DNA from: Gnetum montanum
Taxonomy: Eukaryota; Streptophyta; Gnetopsida; Gnetales; Gnetaceae
Direction: 5' to 3'
NCBI GenBank assembly: GCA_015680685.1
Contig: MNCI01015505.1
Span: forward strand, 237,278 to 301,277
Length of the DNA stretch: 64,000 nucleotides
In this document: one piece after another, positions 45,296-56,863 of the stretch
How positions within the stretch are numbered: position 1 is the first letter of the stretch
How the letters are laid out: every line of letters starts with the position of its first letter
The notes under the pieces: model-generated
Told to the model about the DNA's origin: nothing
Database searches by the model: none
The model's input: the letters and a program-made list of their open reading frames with translations, nothing else
Made by a program: the position numbers and the translations under genes

Positions 45296-46480
45296 CTTCA
45301 ATGACAAATACCAAATGTACTTTAGAGTGTCCAATTTAAGAAACCAAATCCAAGGCTGGAAACAAGGAATACATGACCCTTGGATGCAACCATGGGCCAA
45401 TATTATTCTCTTTTACAAAGATTGCTTGGCCATGGTTATTCTCAACAAGAACAACTTCATCATATCATAGATGGGCTTCGATAAAAAATAAGGAGAATTC
45501 TTGGGATCTATGCACAATGAAGATTGTTAGAACTAAGGGCTTATTAGCTTCAAAGGCTGATTGAGCAAGTTGCAAAAGAAGGAGAATTGAGAAAATGAGA
45601 AAGTGCTAAGAAATAGAACTAGGACCCTTCCATCAAAAAAAGGGAGGTCCAATTCTATGATAGTGAGAAGGAGGCACCACTTTATGAAGTGGTGCAACAA
45701 AAAACCTTGTCGATTCAAAAAATCTATTTCTAAGATTTTGGCCAAGATGGATAAAATGTGGAAATATTCAGATGAAAAGTTCCAAATTGCTCTAAAAATT
45801 GCAAAGGAATTCAAAGAGCAAGGTAGTGATCATAATCGTAGGAGAAGGAAGGAACCTAAACATGCCTACCAAAGGGGTAAGGGCAAGGTTGCTATAGTAA
45901 AAGAGGTTGTGGAGTTAGAATCAAATAATGATGGTGGGTGTAACACCTACCAATATGAACATCCTAAGGGATGTTTCCTTGTTGTGTCACACTTGCAAGA
46001 GTCTAGGATGTACACTCTAAACCCTAGGCTACCAAGAAGTAAAGCACCCAAAAGATTTCTTTATCCTTAAGGCAATCCTAGATAGCTCCACCAACAACAA
46101 GCTTATTTCCTAAGTAAATCTCCACCACAACCATATCAACAGTATTAGTAGTGGCAACACCCATAGTCATGGCAGATGCCACCACTAAGGTAGCAATATC
46201 CTTATAGGTAGCCAAAACCATATGGGTACTATGTGTAGCAACCCATGTCTCCACATGACTTTTCTAGTCACATTTCTTTTTAGCATTAGTACTACCCTTT
46301 GTAGCTGAGTGGTTCAGAAACTAGATCCTATAAATGATCATTCCTCCAAACCAATAGTCCTACAAAGCCCTCATTGACTCATGTGGTTGGTTTCCAAGTG
46401 TCTTCTTCATCCTCTGCATTTATTATTTTTGAGAACCCTTCAAGCCAAATGCCTGTTAAGATCCACATAGTCATGTTAAC
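45296..46480 (+). pseudogene. gag remnant of element D (N-terminus deleted)
   Basis: Begins inside the Gag core (equivalent of LFNDKYQTYS) and continues through the family blocks to the Cys-His motif region (CNTYQYEHPKGC near 45939-45975) and the Pro/Gln-rich tail. The longest open frame is 45603-46070. The first Cys pair of the motif is reduced, with Tyr in place of the second Cys, as in E. Confidence 0.78.
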
Positions 46481-46554
46481 CCACACTGTATCTGATTAGA
46501 TCAAGGCTAGCAACCTTCCTCAGAAAAGAGCTAAATCTAGAAGTTCCCTCATCT

Positions 46555-46970
46555 ACTTTTAGATCACTGGGAATGAGCCATGCAAGGCTCTTCTTAATTT
46601 AGGTTTTATTGTCAATCTAATTTCGCATGATATGTACAAGGCTTGGAACCTACCTCCTCTTAAGAAGACCAACATTCATTTAGAACTGGTAGATTAGTCC
46701 ATCATTGTTCCCTTAAAACTAGTGGAGGATATTGTGACCACTATCTATGGGTGGTTCTATCTTACTGATTTCTTGGTGATTAAGGTTAACAACTACAATG
46801 GGGACTTCCTAATCATTATAGAAAGGGCTTTTTTAAGCACCATTAATGCATAAATGGGTATCAAAGACCTTCCCTTGGAGATTTCCGAGGAGAATAAATT
46901 TGGCAAAGTTGAGAATAAGAGAATTCCATGCATTATATACAACAATATTGGTTACAATTGTATGCAAAAA
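46555..46970 (+). pseudogene. Protease remnant of element D
   Basis: In-frame blocks NEPCKALL-N-GF and VNLISHDMYKAWNLPP (near 46570-46650), then VPLKLVEDIVTTIYGWFYLT (near 46710-46765) and FLVIKVNNYNGDFLIII. The active-site Asp-Ser reads Asn-Leu in this copy, which would abolish catalysis. Stops are scattered. Confidence 0.7.
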
Positions 46971-47199
46971 CTTTTGTATGTAAAAAGTACATCAATCTTA
47001 GCATGCAGATAGTGTGTAGATGAATGTGAAATTCAAAGGTGCTTGTACGTAGCAGCCACAAAATAGGAGGACACCCAGTGGCTGATAGCTAATCCTAAAA
47101 GCAACATACTTGACATGGAACCTACTACTTAACGTGTGCCTATGTTGAATCCATGGATGAACTAGAGCAAGTTCATGGCTAACTCTCCAATGATGAACC

Positions 47200-48150
47200 T
47201 AATAATACTTATTGGAAAGAGTTAGAAATCCCTAAAAATTTCAAACATGAGTGTCTAGAATTGAAAACTCTACCTACTAGCATGGAGTATGCATTTCTAA
47301 AAAATGGCAAGCCATTGATAATCAATGCTAATCTTGCTCCTAAGTAGAAAAATATGTTGTTGAATGTGGTCAAAAAATGGCCAACAGTCTTTGCTTGGTC
47401 ATATCCTAAACTCACAGGGATTAATCCTTGGATATGCTAGCATTGTAGTAATTCTTATTTGTCCATAAAGCCAAAGAGGCAAACACAATGGTGGCTAAAC
47501 CCCAAATTAAAGCAGATCATCAAAGAGGAAATTGAACAACTCCTCAAGGTTGGGTTCATCTATCCAATTGTGGATAGTAAGTGAGTTAGCCCACTTGTAA
47601 TTATACCAAAGAAAGGTGGCAAGTGAAGGGTGTTTGTTGACTTCAAGCTATTGAGCATGGTGACCTACAAAGGCCATTTTCCATTGTCATTTATGGACCA
47701 GATGTTGCACACTATTTTTTGGCATTATTTCTACAAATTTCTGGATGGTTATAGTGGCTAAAACCAAATTTAGATCATACAAGAGGATTAATCCAAAACT
47801 ACATTCACAAGTCCTTGAAGGACTTTTGCATATTGAAAGATGCCATTTGTTTTGTGTAATTCCCTTGCAACCTTCCACTACCTTGTCCTTAGCATTTTGA
47901 AGCAATAGATTAGTAGTAGTGTGGAAGTTTTCATGGATGACTTCTCCGCCTATGACATTACGTTTGAGCAAGCCCTGGACCACCTTAAGAAAGTGCTTAA
48001 AAGGTGTGTGGAGACTAACCTTTATCTCAATTGGAAAAAGAGCCATCTCATGGTTCAGGAGGGCATTATGTTGGGGCAGAGAATCTCACAAGCAAGGATT
48101 GAGGTGGACCCTAAAAAATTAGGGTCATCTAAGGAATAACCCTTTAGCTA
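47200..48150 (+). pseudogene. Reverse transcriptase remnant of element D
   Basis: LLKVGFIYPIVDSK, VSPLVIIPKKGGK, FPLSFMDQMLHTIFWHYFYK and the catalytic motif VEVFMDDFSAYD, with FMDD at 47930-47941, followed by DHLKKVLKRCVETNLYLNW. It lines up block by block with A. Many stops, mostly at Trp and Gln codons. Confidence 0.82.
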
Positions 48151-48960
48151 AAAATCATTAAAGATGTCTGATCATTACTTGGACACATAGGCTACTACCA
48201 ATGATTCATAGAGAATTTCTCTAAGATTACTAAACTGTTGGTCGAGCTTACAAAGAAAGATGATTTGTTCTTATGGACCGAGGAGTGTAAGAAGGAATTC
48301 TATAGCCTCAAAGAGAAGCTTGTAGAAACTCTAATTCTACAAGCACCTAATTGGTTCCATCCATTTCACATCATGGCAAATGGATTGAACTATGCCTTAG
48401 GACTAGTGCTTATGCAATTGGATGATAAAAAATATTCTTATTACATCCACTATGCAAGCTAAAGCATTATGGGTGCACAACTCAACTACATCACAATAGA
48501 GAAAGAATTAATGGCAATGGTATATGACTTGGAGAAGTTTAGGCACTATGTGCTTGGATACAAGGTGTTTGTGCGCATTGACCATAATGCCATTCTCTTC
48601 CTCATGAAGAAGCCTATGATGATCCCCTATGTTATATGATGGTTGGTGATCTTACAAGAGTTTGATCTTACAACGGTAGATCAAAATGGAACTAAGAATG
48701 TGGTTACTGATCACTTGTCTCAATTATGATGGGATGAAAAAGAGGAGGAGAACCCACTCTCTAATCAATTTTCTAATGAAATCCTCTTTCTTGGTGCAAT
48801 GAAAAAATAAGTGCCCAATGAAGCTACATGGTATGATGGCATCCTCACTTATCTTCTTACTCAAGAGATGCAACAATAGTTAGACCACAAGAAGAAACAA
48901 CACTTTCTTCATCAGGCTAAATGCTTCATGGAGGTCAATGGACATCTTTACAAGGTGTGG
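48151..48960 (+). pseudogene. RT thumb, RNase H and connection remnant of element D
   Basis: GHIGYYQ-FIENFSKITKLL, then WTEECKKEFYSLKEKLVETL, FHIMANGLNYALG, TTIEKELMAMVYDLEKFRHY, RIDHNAILFLMKK, and the connection ending DHLSQL (48710). The RNase H start reads MANG where A has MIDT, so the first catalytic Asp is lost. It retains the ~290 bp missing from A. Confidence 0.75.
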
Positions 48961-50110
48961 GCCAATGGCTTGGTTTGTTGGTGTGTTCTTGATGCTACTT
49001 AACTATGCATTCTCCAAGACACTCATGAGGGTCCTTGTGAGAGCCACTATGTAGGGAGATGCACAACCATTAAGATCCTAATGGTAGGGAATTACTAGCC
49101 AACAATCTTTAGGGACACCCACCAATTTTTCCACTCTTGTGAACACTATCAATGAGATGGTGGGATGACCACTTGAATGGAGGGGCCTCATCAATGGATC
49201 CAACCATTGGAATTCTTTAATATTTGGGGAATAGACTTCATGGATCCTATCACACCCATGTCAAAAAAAAAGGTGTACATAATAGTTGTTGTTGACTATT
49301 GTATAAAATGGGTAGAAGTAGTAGTTATCACTAACTATACATCTTCCACTACTACTCGGTTTGTACAAAAAAATGTTGTAAACAAGTTTGGAGTGCCTTG
49401 TGCACTGATTTTTGATAATGGAACTCACTCTACAGGCACTACCTTTTGCAAACTCATGCAACACTTGGGGATTGAACATAAATTAACAACAACCTATCAC
49501 CCCTAAGCCAATGGTCAAGCTAAGGTTACCAATAGGAAAATCTCAAAAATGTTAACAAGAATAATTACTAAATATAGAAGAGACTGGAGTACAAAATTCA
49601 ATGATTCCCTTTAGGCCTACTACTTGACATGAAAAATCCCTATAGGCTACTCTTCTTATGAGCTAGTGTACAAAAAATCACTAACTCTTTCAATCCAGTC
49701 TAAGCTTTATACACTTTCAATAGCCTATGACCTTTATCTTGATCTTAGCCTAGCACAGAAAGAAAGATTAATCAACGTTAAAGTGCTAGATGAGAATTAA
49801 CTAGTGGTCTTGTCCTTGAATGAAGTGCATAAGGCATTCAACAAAAAACACCATGATCTTAGAATACAAAAGGTAAAATTTCAACCTAGAGGCAAGGTTC
49901 TTTATTGGAACCCCACACACATACTTTAACAAACAAGTTCCAAATGTTGTGGGAAGGACTTTACATCATTTATAAAACCTTTTCTTCTAGGGCCATGTTA
50001 ATTTACAAACTTGAGAACCCAAATAAAAAGTAGTTGGTCAACATGCAACAAGTTAAACCTTTTCATGAGTCCAAGCAAGCTAATGAAAGCAATGCCTCCT
50101 CATATGAACA
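48960..50110 (+). pseudogene. Integrase remnant of element D
   Basis: Zinc-binding region (LQDTHEGPCESHYVG, FFHSCEHYQ) and a core open frame 49177-49506 with FFNIWGIDFMDPITP and ALIFDNGTHSTG. The third catalytic position reads Lys (aag 49522-49524) in NGQAKVTNRK, as in A. The C-terminus has KVKFQPRGKVLYWNPTH. Frame breaks and stops occur at 49505 and beyond. Confidence 0.82.
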
Positions 50111-50149
50111 ACCATACTCCATTTTTTAGATCTCCTTCTTCTAACCCAA

Positions 50150-51950
50150 TTTTGGGGTAGATAGCCATCATGTTAATCATATGAGTGGCTCCTTAGTTTT
50201 TGTACTTTTTTTTTTTACACTTTCTTTGTTTTTACATCCTTTTTTTTTACCCTTTTTTATTTTTCCATTTTTGTTTTATAACATTGTTAGTACGTTTTAA
50301 ATTTTTTGAATAATTTATAATTTCTTTTATATTTTACTTTATTTTGGTGTGAATTTTTCTTGTTTTCTAATAAAATTGCTTTGTTGCAAATAGGACATAG
50401 TAATGCTATAGCTATTTGCTAATGGTGGTTTGTACTTAACGTTTTTGATTACTAATGTCTAGTGTCCATTTTTGAATTTTGATTATTGATGACTAAGCCA
50501 TGGTTTCTTTTTCATGGAATAGGTAGTAAGCCCACATCATCCACCCATCCACAAACTCTATGATATTCTTGGTTTTGGAAGTATGTCATTCCTTTTTCAT
50601 TAATGAAACTTTAATGAACTCATGACCTCAATAGTTTTCAAACTTGAAAAAGATCAAAGGTTTGCAGAGGGTGTGAATACAAGGGGATTCAATGCTCTTT
50701 GTGCCTTTCTACTTACTCAAGTGAATGAGTGTTTTCATGGATTTCTTATCATTCTGTGTCAACCAATAATAGGAAGTTAATAAGTCTTTTCATGGTGTGC
50801 TTCCCATCCAAAAAATCCATAAAAACATAAAATTTAAAAAAATGATGGGAATTCAAAGCACACCCCTTAGAAAAAATAACAAGCTACAAGCACTAGTTAT
50901 GGAACTAGAAAGACATGTTACCCATGCCTAAAGGTCTCCTCTAACTAAGACACTTTCTCACTTTTTACTTCTCTTTTTGTCTCTAATAAGGAACAGTAAT
51001 TGATTTGTGGGAGCATTCTTATGTCTTGAGGGAATGGTCTAGTCTTAGAGTGACAATGAAAAGTCATTAAAAGTGATTGGTCTTGATTTGGACTAAGGAT
51101 AGACTTTATCAGGTCATTTAACCATAAAATCCACAAGGGACTTCATGTAACCACGATTAGAAACTCCATTCTACCTTATCTCTCATCCATTGATGCTTTC
51201 CATAACTCACCTCACTGTTACTTGCCATGTTTTTGTTCAATGTCTTAGTTTGATGTGTTGAAACTCTTAGGTAGATTCTTTTGGATTTAATCCTTAACTT
51301 GTCATAACCATTAATCAACTATGGGATTCATGGACTCCTTAGTTTGAGGATATGCAAGGACAGAAAGGGCATGAGTTTGCTCTGGGAAGGATCCACTTAC
51401 ATGTTTAGTTGGGTTAGTTAAGTTCCTTATCCTTAGGCATTTTTGCAATAAAATCTTTCGTTCACCTCATTGATTGCATCCAACTGTACACTCCTTAAGG
51501 CATTTTTCTTCAAAATTTCATTCTCCAAGTTAGATTCTCCAATTTTGTGAATTTCCAAGCCCTCTTCTAGCATTTCATCATGTTCATGGCTTTTTTGGCT
51601 CTCTAAGGATTCTAATTTTATGAAAAAAAAATCCTTGTGTTTTTCAATATATTCATTGTGAAAAAATTGCTAGAATAGCTCCGTTAACATGACCTCGCAT
51701 ACACATCCCACTCATCAATGAGACTCCATCTATGGGACCTCATTGATGTAAGGCAAAAATGCTTATATATATCCATGGATCCTTAATGATTTTTCACATA
51801 TGCTTTAAATCAAGGGGGGAGTTTTTGAATTTCATAGAGCCTAGAACCTTCCAAGAGTCATAACTTCCTAACTGCTTGTCTGATTCTCTCCATTCTTTAA
51901 CTTTGTAGCTACCAGAGGTACGCTCCTTGTCATGGGGGCCACAAACCTTA
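50150..51950 (+). other. 3' non-coding region of element D
   Basis: Collinear with 30870-32190 of element A, including the T-rich start, aattcaaagcacacccctta (50850-50869) and gtcatgggggcc (51926-51937), where the similarity to A ends. Confidence 0.6.
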
Positions 51951-52119
51951 GGTTTTTCATGAGAATTTTTTCAGAAAAATTTCTAACTCCCACAAAGGTT
52001 TAACAAAGAAATTATCATTAAAACATCAATTTATGAAAGTTAAACCCTTCCAACAAGCTCAAGTAACAATCTAAGTGAAATAACATTAAAATAATAATAA
52101 AATAATCAATCTACCATGG

Positions 52120-52217
52120 GAAAAACTTAGCCTAACGGTAATTGTCTAATGAGATAAGGTACTAAAANCGAAAAACTTAGCCTAACGGTAATTGTCTAAT
52201 GAGATAAGGTACTAAAA
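52120..52217. repeat. Assembly-type duplication around N at 52168
   Basis: 48 bp at 52120-52167 (gaaaaacttagcctaacggt…) is repeated without change at 52170-52217, separated by a single N and a c. Probably an uncollapsed overlap rather than biology. Confidence 0.85.
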
Positions 52218-54990
52218 TATTATAAGTTACATAGTAAATGCTAATCCTTGGTTATGTTTTGACCACAAATGGCACCTAATGGAAAGCATCCACAAGAAGG
52301 AGGACTATCCCAACCAAGGAACAAATGACCAAGAATGAAAAGAACTAAGATCAACCCTATCAGTAAGTAGAGACCCATGGAACGAGACCTCTTAGGGAGA
52401 AGCCTGAAGTGGAATTTGTTTGGCAAATTCTCAAAGAAGTTATTGCAATAGAACAATCTCACTGAGATGAGGCATCAAAGCCTAGACTAAACCTTAAGGT
52501 CACCTTAATAGAGGCCTACCTTAAGTAGATCATGAACAAGGAGGTAAAAAAATTTGTGCTTCAAGAGTTAAAGTTTGGACCTTTCTTGAATTTTGCACCT
52601 TTAGAAGTTAAAACTTAATTGCAGAACTCTCCCATGTGGCCCACAATCACTTTGAGTGGGGAGTGGCACATGGAAGAAACATACTTATTTTGGAGTAATT
52701 GGCAAGCTGGTTAAATGGTATAGATCAAGGAAATTTTAGTGTCCTACACAGTGAAAGCCATTGTAAAGGCCCTTGGGTTACTAGAAACTAGGGCCAACCT
52801 TGTTAAAATCCCCATGTAGGTATACCTTGGTGTTAAGAAGGAATGGATGCAACAATGTTATGGAGTATACCGCAAGGATTTTGGTATACTAACTAAGGCA
52901 AAACATGCATATTTCAAGATTGTATCCTTTCACCTTAATCCAACAGTGAGGCTAAGTAAGATGCGTGTGTTGCTTTAAGCAATAGATTCCTAGTCAACCT
53001 TCCACAGCTGATCTATCTTGAGATAGAGAAGTGGTTTAAAGAAAATAAATGTGGAAGAAAGGTGCTCCCATTCCCATGTCTCATTCAAAAATTATTCAAG
53101 GCATAACACATTATACAAATGACACTGTTCAACACACTCCATCCACTTCCTAAGCAGAGATGATGAAGGACAACGTGCCTACTAAAGTCATCCAAGAAGA
53201 GAAGAAGCAACCACCACCTACTCAAGAAACAATGTCAAAGTCTCATGTTGCCCTTGAGCACATCCACAAGATTTGAGAGCAAATCTTACTTGAGTAGGAG
53301 AAGTGAGTAGGAATGAGTGGTAGTGATCCATCTGTGTATCATCCAATAATGAGCCACCTCAATGAAGTGGCCTGAACAATAAATTAAATGGAAAGAGGTG
53401 GGCCAATTTTCTTAGCCCAAAGAACATAGCTACCTACAAGATCAAATCTTGATGCTTCAGATGTAACAGTATCTCTTTCTTAGCAATAGCAATTCCTAGA
53501 AATGTCTAGGAATTTGAGTACTTTTTTGTGCATTTAGAGAAGGGTGAGGGAGCAACTATCTTGGTGATGTAGCACCATGGATAAGAGACAATAGAAGAGG
53601 TCATTGCTGATAGGATTGTCACAACATTAAATGCACCTATAGCATATTTATAAGACATTTCTACACTCATAGATGTGTAGACATCTACAAGAACTCTTAG
53701 TGGCAGATTAAGTGTAGCCCAACACAAGGAGTTGCTAGATCAAGTGGTGGAAACCATGCAATCAATTTCAGATGTCTTTAACCTTTTGAAAATAATCATT
53801 GTAACCCAGTCATAGCTACTAGAAGTGAGGGGCAAATTCATCATATTAGAGGGATAACTTAAAATAGCCTAAGCTGAAAACCAATGCTCATTTGTGGAGG
53901 TTGCTAAATTAAGAACCCACCTTACTGATCCTGCATTTCTCAACCTTGCACTAACACAAGATGAAGCCTTTAAGAAACTTGAAGATAGGCTCAAAATGGT
54001 TGAAAACAATAAAGAGATAGCTATCTTTAACTAATCTATAGCCAATGTAAAAGTGTACATAATTCAAAAGGACTTGGTCCAGATGTGCATGAGAATGCAA
54101 TTTTGATCGTAGAGAATCATCACCTATGGAATGTTAATGTGTAGAAGTAATAGATGCAAGATTTTATCCATTAATATTAGGAGTAGCTAGCCAAAGTAAA
54201 TAATGAATTGAGAAGCTTAACAACTGAAAATAGAAATCTCTCCATGGAGGAAGTTTGATTCTTTTACCAAAAATGTGCAATAGAGATAGCCACTTGGAAA
54301 AATGAGGCTCTTAAAATTGAGAGAGTCAAGAACCATTATAGAGATAAAGTTGGTCTATAGAAAGAAATCAATGAAAAGCATATTCAAATGGCAAAGGCAA
54401 AAATCAATGAGGCCCTCTAGTAGTTGAAGGAAGGAGGTGATTTTTGGCAGCCTATCTTTAATGGGCTCAATGAGTACAACAAAGCCAAGGTCTGCATGAA
54501 AGAGCTACAAATCAAAGAGATAATGGAGTACATGGAGCTTTTCCAATCTTCGTTATGAAAATTTGGTGATGTTGATTATTAGTAGGCCATGGTCAAAATT
54601 GGATAAATAAGTGGCAACCTCATACTTCCTGTATGAGGTAGAGTTCAAGCATCACAAAGACACTAAGTAGAACCTTGAGATTTCCAATGCTAAACTCGAG
54701 GTTCTCAAAGCAAAATTCATCGATCAATGATTAATTACTAAGAACTTGGCCAAGTGGGATATTCCCACTCTAGCCCAATTGGTAAAGCTAGGTGGATTGT
54801 TAATGATTTCTAGAGTAAGGACAAGAAGATGAAGGAATTATTAGTTGTCTTTTGTCTTCCACCAAAAGTTGTAGTGGCCACAGGATAACCACAATCCCCT
54901 CAACCATCACATGCAACTAAAGTAGGAGAAGGCCCTTTGAAGCCTCCACCTCTTGAGACCATTTGATCTTCTCCAATATTTTCATACTAT
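52200..54990 (+). pseudogene. Decayed accessory coding region of element D, unknown function
   Basis: About 2.8 kb with no counterpart in A or E. The best-read segments are VSYTVKAIVKALGLLETRAN (52738), VKKEWMQQCYGVYRKDFGIL (52830), LTKAKHAYFKIVSFHLNPTV (52890) and SNRFLVNLPQLIYLEIEKWF (about 52980-53035), then a long helical, charged, coiled-coil-like part, LNLALTQDEAFKKLEDRLKM (53940-54000) and LAKWDIPTLAQLVKLGGLL (54746-54800). Stops are frequent but many are single-base changes from Gln or Trp codons, suggesting one old long ORF. I recognise no family. It lies between integrase and 3' LTR, the place of env-like or captured ORFs in related plant elements. Confidence 0.45.
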
Positions 54991-55195
54991 CAGAGGAATT
55001 GTGTTTGTTAGTTTTATCCTAGTGTTCAATTTTTTTGTCCTAAATTCAAAAATTTTGTAATCATTGTAAAATCGTACACTTGGCCACTTAGTTTTTATTG
55101 TGTTTTTTATGTGTTTATTTGTCAGTAAATAATTTCATACATTTTCAAATTTTGTAAAGAAATCAAGGATGATTTTTCATTCAATCGTGGGGGTA

Positions 55196-55928
55196 TGATA
55201 AGTTACATGATTTGGCCACATCGATGGGATGCCGTCAACACAACCCCGTCGATAGGATCTCATTAACGTGATCCTATCAATGCAGGGTTTGACCCATTGA
55301 TGTGCACCCATTGATAGGGCACCCTATTTCACCTATAAATGTGTGTTTTTTGCCACATTTATGGCATTCATTTCATAAGTTGTAGTGAAGCTCTAGTAGT
55401 TTTTCCACTTGAAAGTTAGAATATTTTCTAAGTGCCCATAATAGGAGCCAAAGAGTGTACAAATCTTTATTTGAGCATTGTTGTACCTGAGCACTATAGT
55501 GAGTGCAGCAATAAAGACAAAATTTTTGATAAACCTTGTAGCACTTTGAAATAGATTAATTTTTTTCTTTAACCATTTGAGATTTTAAGTAATTTCCTTC
55601 AATGTTTTAAGTAATTAAGTAATTAATTAATTAAGCTAGATTAAATAGCAATTAATTGAAGCACATAAGTACGACCACTTCAAGCATACATGTACTGCTT
55701 GGTAATCCCAGTAATGCTTAATGTTTGGTAACCTAGTAGTGTTATATGTGTTCAAGATGTGTATGGCAAGTGAGAACAAATGCTTATGTTAGGATTAGTT
55801 AAGTATGAGCTAGTTAGATTAATTTAGTAATTAATTACCTTGTTATTTATTCCTTATTCTTAGGTGACTTAGAACATGAAAAGATAAAAATGATAAAAAT
55901 CATGTGCCTCAATTATTCTTAACCATAC
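55196..55928 (+). repeat. 3' LTR of element D, left part
   Basis: Starts tgataagttacatg after the polypurine tract gtgggggta. The U3 has repeated atcgatggg/gtcgatagg/attgatagg phrases, then TATA at 55334-55340. Interrupted after ccatac (55928) by element E and resumed at 62933. Confidence 0.88.
55924..55928 (+). other. Target-site duplication of element E, left copy
   Basis: catac, exactly repeated at 62933-62937 after the E 3' LTR. Confidence 0.82.
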
Positions 55929-56030
55929 TACGCGATATCGCAGCCCATGCGATATCGCATCCCTCGCGATATCGCGTACACGATATCGCGTCTTCCCCTG
56001 CGATATCACGTACGCGATATTGTGGTGCAC
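55929..56030 (+). promoter_or_regulatory. GATATC palindrome array in E 5' LTR U3
   Basis: Five gatatc cores, mostly as gcgatatcgc, spaced about 15-25 bp, immediately upstream of the TATA box. The 3' LTR has six (62092-62215). A likely enhancer or binding-site cluster by position only. Confidence 0.5.
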
Positions 56031-56749
56031 CGTCATATCTATAAATAAGAGGCGGCTCTCCCTTATTTCCTCATCCTAGGCTAGACAGTAGGGAAACTCT
56101 TGCAGATTGATCACTCCAGAGATAGAATATTTTCCATGTGCCCACGGTAGGAGTCCTAAAGTGAATGGATCTTTATTCGAGCAACATTATACCTGAACAT
56201 AAGTTGTGTACGGCGTCTTCTTCTTCTTTCCTGGATAAACGTTGCAATGCATGGAATAGGCTAATTAGGAATTTTCTTTACTATTATTTATTATTCGTTA
56301 TTTACTGCTTTCTCTCCCAACCCTTTCCTCCTAGTTAAGTGCCTCAGTACGACCACTTCGAGCACGTGCGTTACGCATGGTGATCCCAGCAATGATTAGC
56401 GTTTGGTAGCTACGGTTGCATCGGTTCAGGGTGTGTACAGTAAATGGGAATGGATGCTAACGCTAGGTAATTTAGATTTAGTTCATTAGTTAGAGTTAGT
56501 CATTAGTTTCTCAACCCTTCACCTTGTTAGCATAGGAGACATAAAACATAAAAACTATAAAAATCATATACCTCGGACTTACTTAACCATACACAGTGAC
56601 AACTACAAGTAAGTCTAGGAAGACAATGAATGATTAACCCTAAGTGTTCCATGGGGCGTGTAGGCACTTAGTCTACGGAGTTCGATTGAATCACGTGTTC
56701 TACGCTTGTATTCATATGGTTGAGTGTAGGGGTACCTCGCCACTCATCA
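55929..56749 (+). repeat. 5' LTR of element E
   Basis: Ends ccactcatca at 56749. The left end, tacgcgatatcgcag, lacks the first ~25-30 bp seen in the 3' LTR (tgatgggatgtg…). Five GATATC motifs lie between 55933 and 56020, upstream of TATA at 56040-56047. Confidence 0.85.
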
Positions 56750-56768
56750 TAGGCACCATTGCCGGGGA
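56750..56768 (+). other. Primer binding site of element E, tRNA-Asp type
   Basis: taggcaccattgccgggga abuts the LTR. Apart from its first two bases it matches the complement of the tRNA-Asp 3' end with two transitions. Confidence 0.75.
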
Positions 56769-56863
56769 CTAAGTGTTTGTGCGCTGAATAGAACATAGGA
56801 CATCACTCACATCGTTGGGAGCCTAAACGAACCTTCAGGTTAATTAAAATAAAAATTTATATA

